64,000 nt of DNA from contig OX419760.1 in NCBI GenBank assembly GCA_948567375.1, positions 58,032,001 to 58,096,000 on the forward strand, in the 5' to 3' direction. This DNA comes from Lunularia cruciata. Its lineage: Eukaryota > Streptophyta > Marchantiopsida > Lunulariales > Lunulariaceae. How positions within the stretch are numbered: the stretch's first letter is position 1; each line of letters starts with the position of its first letter. The translations under genes were made by a program, and so were the position numbers. Of the stretch, positions 1 through 9,885 are shown piece by piece. Below the pieces are notes generated by a model. That model had not been told where the DNA came from, searched no databases, and saw nothing but the letters and a program-made list of their open reading frames with translations.

Positions 1-68
1 TCTAACCTGCAGATCCGAAATGACAATGCACCTCTTCATATCTACCCCTTCAAATCTCAAATTGGTTA

Positions 69-290
69 CTAATCCGATCCGATGTCTACTTCGTCCTCGG
101 CTTTCAAACCCAAACCCGAAGTAATCTTACTTCCTACTACTCTGTCCTCGGGTTTCACAACTCCTACTTCTTCTACCAGATCAAGCAATTCTCTTTCCTG
201 ATCTGAAATTGCACTAGTGGGTAATCTATCTAACTCTTCATCCTTCGACCCACTCTGCTCTAATGTCTCTGAGGGCAACTCCAAAGACAT
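69..290 (-). CDS. LTR-encoded ORF3, small acidic protein segment (copy A-L1)
   Basis: This 73-codon frame starts MSLELPSETLEQSGS and is rich in Asp and Glu. It is homologous to frames at 10737-11039 and 31368-31586; all share a core like SxTLExSGS followed by ELDxLPTSAI. It lies in the same reading frame as the end of ORF2 (333-590), separated only by one TAG at about 333-335 and 13 further codons, so it is probably the C-terminal tail of a longer LTR-encoded protein and not a separate gene. I recognise no domain. The function is unknown. Confidence 0.45.
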   Translation of the reverse strand: MSLELPSETLEQSGSKDEELDRLPTSAISDQERELLDLVEEVGVVKPEDRVVGSKITSGLGLKAEDEVDIGSD

Positions 291-332
291 TTGGATTCCT
301 ATGTTATCTACTTTGGGTTTTGCCTTAACATC

Positions 333-1174
333 CTACCAAAGCTTTTCTAACTCTATTCTCACTAAGTCTAATCTAAGTGAGATGTTATCCTCTACCTCTA
401 AAATCTTTCTGTCTACACGAGTTCTGAGACTAATTAACAAGGCATTCAAATCAGTATCTTTCGCTTGTCTTCGCCTTGTCTCCAGCACCAACAACTTCAA
501 CTCGTGCAGTCGCACTTCTTCAATTTGAACGCTGACTTCTATACTTAACATTGCATTTACTCTGAGGACTATTTCCTTCAATGGCTCCAATCTTGTCTTT
601 CGTTCTCATTCCCGATCTACAAGCCATTCCTCTCTGTACATCGCCAACTCTTCTTTGACTCGGCCTTCACCGCTTCCTTCTCTTTCTCCTTCTGTACGAT
701 TTTCTCTTCTTGGATACGAAGTAATTCTCGTAATCTCTCTTCTTCTCTATACCGCACAGACAACTCTCTTTGCCAAAGTTGCTTCTTCTCCTCCATACTC
801 TCCATCACTTGATCGAGCTTTGGATCCTTTGATGCTACCCTCACCATAGCATGGATAAGCTCTACTCTTGAATCAGCAAACTGCTGCTTCAAGATTTTGA
901 ATTCAGCTACTTGTCTCTCCCTTGCAATGTCACTCTTCCTCGCAAGATCCTCTTGATAACTCACTTCTCTCTTCAGGTCTTCGATTACCTGACTTCTCTC
1001 TACTGCTTCCGCTTGCAGTACTTCTCTCTCCTCCTCACCTCGGGTTACACGCTTCTTCAACTCCGAGTTCTCTTCTTCTAATCTTGATAAGACCTGCAAA
1101 ACAGTCTTTACCTCTGGACAAGTAGACTGCATCTCCTTCTTCTTCTGTTCCAATTTCACCAACAGTGGGCACAC
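333..1174 (-). pseudogene. LTR-encoded ORF2, coiled-coil protein, frameshifted (copy A-L1)
   Basis: Two overlapping frames (617-1174, then 333-590) align end to end with the intact 284-codon ORF2 at 6440-7294. The first is a heptad-like, charge-rich helix (LEEENSELKK, LKREVSYQEDL, QFADSRVELIHAMVRVA) typical of a long coiled coil. The second carries the conserved C-terminal part (EPLKEIVLRVNAMLS, RLHELKLLVLETRRRQ). One frameshift lies near 600-620. The 617-1174 part is in the same frame as ORF1 upstream. A coiled coil suggests self-association or a structural role; this is inference, and no catalytic motif is visible. Confidence 0.6.
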
Positions 1175-1384
1175 TACTTCTTGCAGGTAATCTACTCCAT
1201 TACTGGCAACTTCTTCCTCCCGCGGAGTGGTCTCTCTTCTTTCTTCGTGTTCTCCCGATACTCGCCTTCTTCTCTAGAGTCTTCGTATCGGAATTGACGC
1301 CTCACTGCCCGAGCTTTCTGCTACCTCTTCCTTCACTCTACTCAGCCCCGCTTTACACTTTGCCTTACGTCTTGAGCGAACTCC

Positions 1385-2638
1385 TCACTGTACTGTGATC
1401 TTCTTCTCCTTGAGCACCGGTACTTCATCTTCCAGCGCCGCATTGTCTTCGGCTTCTACTTCGGCTTGCACTTCTTCTTTGTATTCTTCAGCCACTGGTG
1501 CCAAGGTCATTTCTCCACCGTCTTCACTGTCACTGCTAGTATCTCCACTCTGCAGTGTCAGCTCAGGTTCCTCCTCACATTCCGAGTCCTCCGTCTTGAG
1601 CTCGGCTTTGCCTTCTGAGTCTTCATCTTTTGACTCAATCACCACCATTCCTCGCCTCCGGTTATTTTTCTGCATCTTCCGAGATTTCTTGTTTTCTTTG
1701 GCTTCTGCTTGCCGAGTTCTCTTCTTTGTCGGGGTACTTACAACGACCTCCATGTTTTTCCCTGTCTTTGCATAGTAGTCGTCCGTGCTCCGGATTTGGA
1801 GAATGTATTGCTGCTCCTCCGTGTCGACTTCTCTTCTCAAGTTAGGATGGAAATGAGACACCATTCTATTGCGCTCCGCCAAATTGAGCAAATTCAACCT
1901 GAGGTAGAAATGTGCTGCAAATGGTATGATGTAGTGTGGAGGCAACTTGTCCCGCAGATTCCACACCATCTGCCTTGTTCTCTCGTGAAAACACCTTGCC
2001 CAGTTGATCGGCTCTCCTGCGAATAACTTGTGAAAGAACACCGCTTGGTGTTTTATCACATAAGTGGTTCTCTCCGGCTTCAGGATGGCCATTAGTGAAC
2101 TCACAATTCCTCTCACAGGGTCTTTGTAGCTCTCAACTTTGTACCCATTCTTCGTTCTCTTTGACGAGAAGGTATCTCTCACCTCCTGCATTTCTTGGGC
2201 TATCTCTCCTTTCCCCAAGAACGTGGCTCCCTGCTCCAAACCCGCCTCCTTCTCGAGTATGAGTCTCCAATCCGACTCTGTCCAGCGAGTCAGATTTCCT
2301 CTCTTCCCTTCTTCCTTGGGACCATCAAGACATTTACTTTTGATGATTTCTGTCATGAATCCTGGAAAACTTACGTTCCAGTTCCATGCCAGAAAAGTGA
2401 TCCGAAGTCGGCTCAAGACTTTGATCCTTGCTACTACATCTAATCTCCGAATTGCATGATTTCTCATTGCAAATTCGGAGTTCTTCTTCCCTCCTCCCAT
2501 CTCTTTTGCTTTCTTACTGTCTCTCGATTTCTCTCTCGCGACTTCTCCCTTGCGCACTAACACGAGTCCAACTCTATTTCCCTTTCCCCGATCACCTGCA
2601 AGACGACTCCTCAATGGCGAAGGAAAATTGCTTGACAT
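1385..2638 (-). CDS. LTR-encoded ORF1, 417-aa protein of unknown function (best copy)
   Basis: This is the longest uninterrupted copy of a protein family seen four times in the window (also 3858-4649, 5063-6310, 29067-29972). Residues 1-60 are basic. Residues 61-290 form a conserved globular-looking core with blocks RRLDVVARIKVL, ITFLAWNWN, TKNGYKVE and LPPHYIIPFAAHFYLRL. Residues 304-330 are Lys/Arg-rich and resemble a nuclear localisation signal. Residues 335-417 are strongly acidic. The start is set by an ATG 28 bases from a TATA box. The protein lies inside an LTR, not between pol and the LTR. By position and general look it may be distantly related to the Athila ORF1 or 'putative plant transposon protein' families; that is only a guess. 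The function is unknown. Confidence 0.6.
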   Translation of the reverse strand: MSSNFPSPLRSRLAGDRGKGNRVGLVLVRKGEVAREKSRDSKKAKEMGGGKKNSEFAMRNHAIRRLDVVARIKVLSRLRITFLAWNWNVSFPGFMTEIIKSKCLDGPKEEGKRGNLTRWTESDWRLILEKEAGLEQGATFLGKGEIAQEMQEVRDTFSSKRTKNGYKVESYKDPVRGIVSSLMAILKPERTTYVIKHQAVFFHKLFAGEPINWARCFHERTRQMVWNLRDKLPPHYIIPFAAHFYLRLNLLNLAERNRMVSHFHPNLRREVDTEEQQYILQIRSTDDYYAKTGKNMEVVVSTPTKKRTRQAEAKENKKSRKMQKNNRRRGMVVIESKDEDSEGKAELKTEDSECEEEPELTLQSGDTSSDSEDGGEMTLAPVAEEYKEEVQAEVEAEDNAALEDEVPVLKEKKITVQ

Positions 2639-2656
2639 TTTGTCGTTGCAGTTTCA

Positions 2657-2666
2657 ATTTTTATAG
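2657..2666 (-). promoter_or_regulatory. TATA box just upstream of LTR ORF1 (A-L1)
   Basis: The minus strand reads CTATAAAAAT, whose first base lies 28 bases from the ORF1 ATG. The same element precedes ORF1 at 5034-5043 and, as CTATAAAAT, at 29032-29040. With usual plant TATA-to-start spacing, transcription would begin within a few bases of the ATG. Confidence 0.5.
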
Positions 2667-3041
2667 AGTTGCACTTCTTCGTCTTCCGTCACTTCAAGTT
2701 TCTACTGAGAAATCACACCTTCGGCATGCACCTGTCACTGTCAATCAACCTTTGCGCGTATAAGCCGCCAGTTTTGAAACGGCCTCTTCTTGAATTTCTC
2801 GCCCCGACGAAAGGTTGTTAGATTGTCTTCGCCTTGGATTGAGCTCCCCCCAATCCGAAGACAAGTTACTTCATATTGTATGCTGACACGGCATTTCCGA
2901 GTACTTTGCCTTATGACCCGAAGTCACTTTACTTTGGGTTTCATCCCAAAGACAATTTTCTTCGCCTTCTTCGGCCATACAGGTGCAATCCAACTTCTTC
3001 TCCTTTATTTTGAAAAACAAACAAAAAATGTGGGCACCACA

Positions 3042-3839
3042 GCAGACAAGGAAAGAGAGGAGAATTTTTAAGAAACATGCCTGAATAGGAGAGAGACAGA
3101 AGGAGAACTGGGAGAAAGGCTTGGGCAGAGAGACATGAAGGAGAAGTTCTCAAAAAAAAACTAGAGCTTGGTCTGAACTGGACATGATAGAGGAAGAGAA
3201 CGTGTTGGAAAGACTAGGGTTGAACTTGATTATATTGATTCCTTCTTTGCCTAGTTGAACAGATGTAAAAAATTAGATAAGAATCATTGTATTATCTTGG
3301 ATCTGGTTGGTTATCCCTAGTGGACTTATAAAGCGTGAAGGTTGATGATGTGCTAAAGATGTGTGGCTCTTATGACTGAATGTGTTTACTATATATTGTG
3401 AAGAGTTTCAAGAAGAATGAACTCCACTCTTGGAGCTTCCAGTCCAGTATGTGCAGGCGGAGCAATTTGTTGATCTGTTTGCTCTGAATTGAATCTGGTC
3501 ATAACTTGTGATTTGGTAGACAAACCCCACCAGATCCAAAAACCTCAAGCCCAAAAATTTAACAACATACCACTAAGGCATGTACATTAATGTACATGCC
3601 TTAGTGGTATGAGAAGGTGAATGTTAACCTGCTGAATTCAACACAAAAAGCACTTAAGAAGAGTCTACTATTGGGAGCAATTTTAGACCAGTGCCCAGCA
3701 AGAAGGAGACTGCCATCCAAGCAAGAGTAGAGATAGTGTCAGACCATGAGAAGCTTTCAAGTTACCAACCAATAGATCAATCTAAGCACAAGAAGCCAAG
3801 TGCCCAGCGCACTCTTGAGACCAAAAAATCCCCGCAACA
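3042..3839 (+). repeat. R3-family LTR, 3' part
   Basis: The stretch runs from purine-rich sequence (3042-3190) through a TATA-like CTTATAAAG (about 3325) to the terminus AATCCCCGCAACA at 3839. The same terminus occurs at 61921 (AATCCCCACGACA) and, on the minus strand, at 26022 (TTCCCCACGACA). The copy inside the integrase gene (26022-27899) has TG..CA ends and a target duplication, which identifies R3 as an LTR. Its left end was probably lost when the A-L1 LTR arrived. Confidence 0.55.
3566..3611. repeat. Perfect 46-bp palindrome
   Basis: Two 23-base arms with no spacer and no mismatch: the left arm begins CATACCACTAAGG and the right arm ends CCTTAGTGGTATG. The symmetry stops exactly at both ends. 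The other R3 copies do not obviously have it. Confidence 0.9.
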
Positions 3840-4649
3840 CCGCAAAGAAGCACTACAATGTCTAGACGCTACCCTGTTCCTGTTCAGAGTTGGCCAGAAG
3901 GAATGCAAATTTTCAATATGCAAGAGGAGTGGGTTCAAATCTTGAGTATGACCTTCCTATGCACAATGTGAGGAAGCACATGATGGCCCCAAAAGTGAGT
4001 AAGCGGAGTGCAATGAGGGGTCTTGCAATATGTTGATTGGATGTAGTGGTGAGGATCAAGGTTTCAAGACTTTGTATCACCTTTCTAGCCTAGAATTGGA
4101 ACTTTAGCTTTCTAGGTTTCATGGCAAAGATTGCCGCGAGTGATTGCAAGGATGGGCCGAAATACAAAGGAAAGAGAGAAAATCCAGCTTGATGGACTGA
4201 GCCAGATTGGAGATTAGTCTTGGGTAGAGAAGTGGAAGAGGTAGGGGGTACCATCTTCTATTGGCATTGTGATGCATCGGAAGAAATTGCCAAGGTGAGA
4301 AATTCCCTTAATCAACCACACACAAAGAATGGGTATAAGTGGAAAGTTATAGAGATCTAGTGTGAAGAGGGATTGTGAGTGCAATGATGGCGATGTTCAA
4401 GTCAAAGTTAACCACCTATGTCATGATGCAGCAGGCAGTCTTCTTTCATCAAATGTTTGCAGGAGAAGTAGTTGATTGGGCAAAGCGTCTGCACCAACAA
4501 GTGGAGCAAATGATTATGGGTTAGAGAATGGATATACAACCACATAACTTTGTACCCTTTGGAGCTCACTTCTACTTTGGGCTGAATTTTCTAACTTTGG
4601 AGGAGGGAAGTAGAATATGGTCTCATTTCCATCCGGATCTGCGCAAGGA
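3840..4649 (+). pseudogene. Family A LTR fragment A-L2 with broken type-2 ORF1
   Basis: From ATG at 3858 (MSRRYPVP) the text follows ORF1 through GFMAKI, DCKDGPKYKGKR, NQPHTKNGYK, QAVFFHQMFAGE and GAHFYFGLNF, but it is interrupted by several stops and frameshifts. The N-terminus differs from the 1385-2638 and 5063 copies and matches the 29067 copy (MSRCYPVP), so two ORF1 subtypes exist. The fragment ends abruptly at CGCAAGGA, where LTR A-L3 begins; A-L3 was evidently inserted into this older LTR. Confidence 0.6.
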
Positions 4650-5033
4650 TGTGATGCCCACATTTTATTTTATTTTCAAAATAGAGAAGAAGAAGTGTAT
4701 AGAGAAGTCGGATTGCACATGTATGACCAAAGAAGGCAAAGAAAAGAGTCTTCGGGATGAAACCCGAGGTAAAGTGGCTTCGGGTCATAAGGCAAAGTAC
4801 TTGGATATGCCCTGTCAGCATACAACCCGAAGTAAGGAGTCTTTGTATTGGGGGGAGCTCAACCCGAGGTGAAGACAGTGTAACAATCTTTTGTCGGGGC
4901 AAGAAATTCAAGAAGGGACCGTTCAAAACTGGCGGCCCATACGCATAAAGTACAATTGACAATGACAGGCGCATGCAAGAGGTGTGATTTCTTGGTGGAA
5001 ACTCAAATTGAAGAGAGATGAAGAAAGCGTGAC

Positions 5034-5043
5034 TCTATAAAAA
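5034..5043 (+). promoter_or_regulatory. TATA box upstream of ORF1 (A-L3)
   Basis: CTATAAAAAT begins 29 bases before the ORF1 ATG at 5063. It is conserved in position in three LTR copies of family A. Confidence 0.5.
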
Positions 5044-5062
5044 TTGGGCTAATGATGAAGCA

Positions 5063-6310
5063 ATGTCGAGCAATTTTCCTTTGCCGTTGAGAAGTCAACT
5101 TGTAGGTGATCGTGGGAAGGGAAATAGAGTGGAGAACACGCTAGTGTGCAGAGGAGAATTCAAGAGAGTGAAACCAAGAGACAATGAGAAAGCAGGAGAG
5201 ATGGGAGGAGGAAAGAAGAACCCCAAATTCATAGTGAGGCATCATGCGATTTGGAGGTTAGATGTGATCGCAAGAATCAAAGTCTTGAGATGACTTCGGA
5301 TCACTTTCTTGGCATGGAACTGGAATGTGAGTTTTCCAGGTTTCATGATGGAGATAATCAAGAGTAAGTGTCTTGATGGCCCCAAGGAAGAGGAGAAGAG
5401 AGGAAATCCTGCTTGCTGGACAGAGTCGGATTGGAGATTAGTGCTCGGGAGAGAGGCAGGCATGGAGCAGGGTGCCACATTCTTGGGCAAGGGAGAAGTA
5501 GCAGAAGAGACCCAAGAAGTGAAGGATGCTTTCTCTTCAAAGAGAACAAAGAATGGGTATAAGGTTGAGAGTTACAAAGATCCAATGAAGAGAGGGATCG
5601 TGAGTGCTCTCATGGCAATCCTAAAGCCAGAGAGAACAACTTATGTGATGAAACACCAAGCAGTGTTCTTCCATAAGTTGACCTATCAATTGGGCGAGGT
5701 GCTTCTATGGGAGGACAAAACAGATGGTGTGGAATTTGTGGGATAAGTCACCTCCACACTACATCGTGCCGTTTGCAGCACATTTCTACCTTGGGTTGAA
5801 TTTGCTCAATTCGGTGGAGCAAAACTGAATGGTGTCTCACTTCCATCCCGACTTGAGAAGAGAAGTTGATACAGAGGAGCAGCAGTACATTCTTCAAATC
5901 CAAAGCATGGATGAGTACTATGCAAAGACAGGTAAGAGCGTGGAGATAGAAGTGAGTACTCCAAAGTCAAAGAAGCGGAGTCGGCAAGGAGAAGCTGAAG
6001 ACAAGACAAGACCTTGGAAAGTCAGGAGAGGAAACCCAAGGAAAGGCATAGTGATGATCGTGACGTCAGACAAGGACTCAGAGAGGGCAAGGCCGAGTGC
6101 AAGTCTGAAGACTCGGAATGCAAGGACAAACCGGAGCTCACAATGCAAAGTGGAGATACGAGCAGTGATAGTGATGAAGGTGGAGAGATGACGTCGGTAC
6201 CAACTGCTACTGCTGAAGAAGAAGAAGTTTGGGTGGAGCTCAAAGAAGAAAATACTAAGAAGTTGGAGGATGAGATACTCGAGCCTGAGGAGAAGAAGTT
6301 TACAATCTAG
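5063..6310 (+). pseudogene. LTR-encoded ORF1, broken copy in A-L3
   Basis: Homologous over its length to the 417-aa ORF1. It starts MSSNFPLPLRSQL. A TGA at about 5291 interrupts it, a frameshift near 5680 moves the WARCF block out of frame, a stop lies near 5826, and a further shift near 6080 restores the frame for the acidic tail (MQSGDTSSDSDEGGEM). It ends at TAG 6308-6310. ORF2 follows in the same frame after about 43 codons with one more stop. Confidence 0.65.
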
Positions 6311-6439
6311 AGGGGAGTTCATTCAAGATGCAAGGCGAAGTGTGAAGCGGGTCCAAGTAAGGCGAGGGAAGAAGCAAATGCTAGCTCAAGAAGTGAAGCG
6401 TCAATTCCGATACAAAGACTGTAGAGAAGAAGGCAAGTA

Positions 6440-7294
6440 TTGGGTGAAGAAGAAGTAAGGAAGGAGATTGCTACGCAAGAGGAAGTAGTTGTGAGTAATG
6501 GAGTGGAGTACCTGCAAGAGATTGTGTGTTTGTTGTTGGTGAAGTTGGAGCAAAAGAAGAAGGAGATGCAGTCGACATGTTCAGAGGTGAAGATTGTGTT
6601 GCAAGTATTGGCAAGATTAGAAGAAGAGAACTCGGAGTTGAAGAAGAGTATAACCCAAGGCAAGGAGGAAAGAGAAGTATTGCGAGGGGAGGCAGTAGTG
6701 AGGTATCAAGAAGAACTTGAAGACTTGAAGAGAGAAGTGAGGTATCAAGAAGAACTTGTTAAGAAGAGTGACATAGCGAGGGAAAGACAAGTAGAAGAGT
6801 ATGAAATCTTGAAGCAGCAGTTTGCTGATTCCAAATTAGAAATTATGCATGCTATGGTGAGGGTAGCAGAGAAGGAACAAGAACTTGATAGAGTGATGGA
6901 GAGTCTAGAAGAGAAGAAGCAACTGTGGCGGCAGGAGTTGACACTAAGATATAGGGAAGAAGAGAGATCACGAGAGTTACTTTGTAATCAAGAGGAGAAG
7001 ATTGAGCAAAAGGAGAAGGAGAAAGAAACGGTGAAAGCTGAGTTCAAGGCAGAATTGGCAATGTACAGAGAAGATTGGCTTGCAGATCGGGAACGTGAAC
7101 GGAAGATGAGATTGGAGCCATTGAAGGAGATTGTCACCAGAATGAATGCAATGTTAAGTACAAAGGCCAGTATTTGGATTGAAGAGACAAGGCTGCACGA
7201 GTTGAAGTTGTTGGTGCAAGAGACGAGGAGGAGACAAGAGAAAGATACAGATTTGAATGCTATGTTAATTAGTCTCAGGACCCGGGTCGCTTGA
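6440..7294 (+). CDS. LTR-encoded ORF2, 284-aa long coiled-coil protein
   Basis: The uninterrupted copy. Almost the whole chain is charged heptad-like helix (LARLEEENSELKK, YQEELEDLKREVRYQEEL, ERQVEEYEILKQQFADSK, LEEKKQLWRQEL), ending in a less repetitive block (LEPLKEIVTRMNAML, LHELKLLVQETRRRQ). No membrane segment, signal peptide or catalytic motif is visible. It is in frame with ORF1 and probably was the second half of a single protein. The ATG at 6440 may therefore not be the real start. Cellular location and partners are unknown. Confidence 0.55.
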   Translation: MGEEEVRKEIATQEEVVVSNGVEYLQEIVCLLLVKLEQKKKEMQSTCSEVKIVLQVLARLEEENSELKKSITQGKEEREVLRGEAVVRYQEELEDLKREVRYQEELVKKSDIARERQVEEYEILKQQFADSKLEIMHAMVRVAEKEQELDRVMESLEEKKQLWRQELTLRYREEERSRELLCNQEEKIEQKEKEKETVKAEFKAELAMYREDWLADRERERKMRLEPLKEIVTRMNAMLSTKASIWIEETRLHELKLLVQETRRRQEKDTDLNAMLISLRTRVA

Positions 7295-7649
7295 GCTTAA
7301 TTCCAAGTATCAACTATGTGTGTGTGTTTATGAGTGTTGGGAGAAATTCAAAGTGCAAGTCAATGTACTCTTTTGATGTTAGATTCCATAGCCTTGATCT
7401 TCATTTTGTGTGTTTGATCTTGAGAGAAGTGCAATCGGAGCAATGCCTTGACAAATTTGAGAGGATTTGTTGTGTTGGTAGTATTTTGCATTTGTGAGTT
7501 TAGCGTTGAGTTGATGTGAAGCAATTTTGATCTAGGAAGTTGTGTCTTCAATGGAGAGGTGGAATGCAATTTTGAGGCGAAGTTGTTATATAGTGAAGTA
7601 GCCATTTTTGGGAGAGACTAGATCATCACAATCAAGTTTGTTTAGAGAG

Positions 7650-7682
7650 ATTTGAAAGATTTGAAAGATTTGAAAGATTTGT
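7650..7682 (+). repeat. 10-bp microsatellite
   Basis: ATTTGAAAGA is repeated a little over three times inside A-L3. The A-L5 LTR has a single unit at the matching place (about 32150). Confidence 0.75.
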
Positions 7683-7900
7683 GATTATGGGTGATGTATT
7701 GTGACAAGACTACAATTTAGTGCTTGTTACTCTCTTCTTGGTGTAGTCTCTACCTGAGAGATTAAAAAAGAACTCAAAAAGAACTGTTTGTTATTATTTG
7801 ACTTTGTATTTGACCAATTCTGAATTGTATCTCTACGAGAATGTACTTTACTTACCTGATTACCACAAAAGTAGTATTTGCCAAGTTGTCACATGATTTT

Positions 7901-7917
7901 TGGTGCCGCTGCCAAGG
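7901..7917 (+). other. Primer-binding site of family A
   Basis: TGGTGCCGCTGCCAAGG follows the LTR end after seven bases. It resembles the Athila-type site complementary to the 3' end of plant tRNA-Asp (TGGCGCCGTTGCCGGGG), with about four mismatches. Confidence 0.6.
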
Positions 7918-7982
7918 ATAAAACATCTCTGAAGTAGAAGAATATGAAGCCAAAGTTGAAACTGGGTTTTTAACCAATATGA

Positions 7983-9757
7983 ATGTTTGCATTGAGAGAA
8001 CAACAAGAAGAGAGAGTTCAAAGACAAACTTTAGATTGTGAAGAAGAAGAATGCCAAAAGGGCCAGATCAATTTTGACGAAGCCAAGAGGGAGGCATTGG
8101 ATGTGCAGCTTCTTCATGAAGTTCAAGAAGCCTTGCAAGAACTTGGGCAAAAGAAGCATGAAGTCGAGTGGCAAGGATACTTTGCGTCTCCAACTTCCAA
8201 GAAGAAGAAAGATGTTGCGGGCAAACATATTCCTTACAACCCAATACATTGACTTCCCCTAAAGTTGTCAAGGAAGTTGATTATATATAAAGATTTATTT
8301 GTGAAAAGACAACACAACTGTTAACATAAGAAGAGTGCCAATATCTCTTATGAACAATTCCTTGGTTGGCTCAAAGGAATTTTCAAGAGCATTCTGAAAT
8401 TGTTGAACCTCTTCCTTTGTTTCCACTTGAGGTCGACCCCATTAGGGAAGAAGAATCTGTTGACAAAGACCCCACTTTGAACTTGAATAATTGGAATCCT
8501 TGGGCTATCAACACGGCGTCAATACCAACTAGCCAATTCCTTGGGTCCATCAAGTTCAAACTTACCACAGCCGATACCTTAGAGCCAAAGAATGACTCTG
8601 TTACCTATCACCCGTCACACCTACCAAAGGTATAAGGGGACAGAACAAGACGAAGACCTTGATGAATTCATCAAAGAATTCAAAGTCATTTCCTTTTCCA
8701 ACAAGGAACATGACTCTATAGATTGCCTGTGGATTTCTCCGAGTGTGCTTCAAAAAAAAAAAGCTTGGAGCTGGTATACACATGTAACCCAAAAGGGGTT
8801 CACACTAGCAGATTGGGCAGACTTGCAAAATGGCTTCTTGAAACAATTTGGGAAGTGGATTATGATACAAGTGTCTTTGCGGCACTCAATGATTTTGACA
8901 AAGGGAAGAAGGAGAAGTTGAGAGACTACTCTAAGCAGTTCATGGCCCTTTTGAACCGTGTCCCAAAGAAATCTGGTGTGGTGGGTTACTCTGATGCCCA
9001 AGCCATCACCTAGTTTCTTGGAGGATTGCCACCAAAGATTCATATCTTTGCCAAGGAGAGGAATGTAACTTCCCTAGACAAGGTCCTCACACATGTTGCC
9101 TAATATGAGGTGGCTCACTCTCACTCTCACTCTCCTAGTAGCAAAATAAATTGGGAGAAGAAAGGCAAGAATCATAGAATAAGAGCTTCTTGCAACACAT
9201 CCTTTTCTTTTGAGGAATCCTCCACCTGTTCAAGTTCTTCTTTGGAATCGAAGAAGATTTAAAGCCAAGAAGAGTGCGAAGATGCAGAGGAAAGAAGTCT
9301 TTGACACCCCCAGCAAAGAGTGTAAATAAGGTTGATATTAAGCTAGAGAATCTTTTCAAGGAGGTTGTGGATTTCAAGATCCAAATGATTGGAGCTAAGG
9401 ACCCAAGAAAGCCTCCCTCATTTGGCAGACCAAATGTATGGTGCACTATGTGTGGCAAATCTAGACACGCTAATACAAAGTGTTTGACACACACTACATT
9501 TCCAATGCAACAAATTGACTGGATTCTAGGTTGGGACCAAAGTGAGGAAGATGAGGTAGTGTACCAGATCCAAGAGGTACAACCTCAAGCCCTCAAGCGA
9601 GCATATTGTATCAAGGTCTAAGGTATGGACCAAGGGAGAATAATAAAAATACTCCCTCACTAAGACCACCAATGGGTGGCCAAAATAGGTCTCAAAATGT
9701 TGCATTGGGTATCTATTATAATTGTGACTCAATGGGACATTGGTCTGCAAACTCTTT
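7983..9757 (+). pseudogene. Family A gag (capsid and zinc knuckle), broken
   Basis: This follows the primer-binding site. The first frame (7983-8252) is a charged helical N-terminus. The capsid-like part spans about 8590-9090 across frames (DEFIKEFKVISF, TLADWADLQNGFLKQFGK, KEKLRDYSKQFMALL, FLGGLPPKIH). A CCHC zinc knuckle, CTMCGKSRHANTKC, lies at 9442-9483, and a second degenerate knuckle (NCDSMGHWSANS) near 9720. A run of ten or more A at about 8750 and several stops break it. The protease and the start of RT are missing before pol resumes at 24176. Confidence 0.7.
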
Positions 9758-9759
9758 GA

Positions 9760-9885
9760 TATGTGGTATTATAATATTTAGATTAGTATTACAAATACTT
9801 GAGAGATATTATTTATATAGAGATAAAGGATGGATCTACATTAGTCATGATTAGCTTAAGTTAGTCATAGCTAAATTAGAGTGGA
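9760..9885 (+). repeat. Family B LTR fragment, left piece
   Basis: Matches the B LTR from just after its first 20 bases (ATGTGGTATTATAATATTTAG) up to the middle. The same LTR continues at 11720 on the other side of an inserted family A solo LTR. Confidence 0.65.

Larger units (their letters stand above)
1..3041 (-). repeat. Family A LTR, copy A-L1 (runs off the window's left edge)
   Basis: Read on the minus strand, this LTR starts at 3041 with TGTGGTGCCCAC, matching the starts of the LTRs at 4650 (TGTGATGCCCAC) and 28663 (TGTGGTACCCAC). It carries ORF1, ORF2 and ORF3 in that order. Its far end lies left of position 1. The sequence just upstream of the start (3042 onward) is not a polypurine tract, so this is a 5' LTR or a solo LTR rather than a 3' LTR. 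It is more than about 80% alike by eye to the plus-strand LTR at 4650-7893, so the two form a large inverted repeat facing each other across 3042-4649. Confidence 0.75.
4650..7893 (+). repeat. Family A LTR, copy A-L3 (5' LTR, 3.24 kb)
   Basis: The LTR starts TGTGATGCCCAC and ends AAGTTGTCACA, i.e. TGTG..CACA. It is followed at once by a primer-binding-site-like sequence and gag, so 7893 is the 3' edge of a 5' LTR. It contains ORF1 and ORF2. Compared with A-L1 and A-L5, about 600 bases holding ORF3 and the region before the 3' end are missing: GACCCGGGTC joins directly to GCTTGAGCTTAA at about 7290. It is not a clean LTR pair with 28663-32382, because the two carry different ORF1 subtypes. Confidence 0.8.

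Noticed and set aside
7291-7497. Cys/Val-rich frame repeated at 31798-32025 and 10253-10459
   Set aside because: It is shared because it lies in the LTR 3' part; stops and frame changes differ and its composition looks non-coding.
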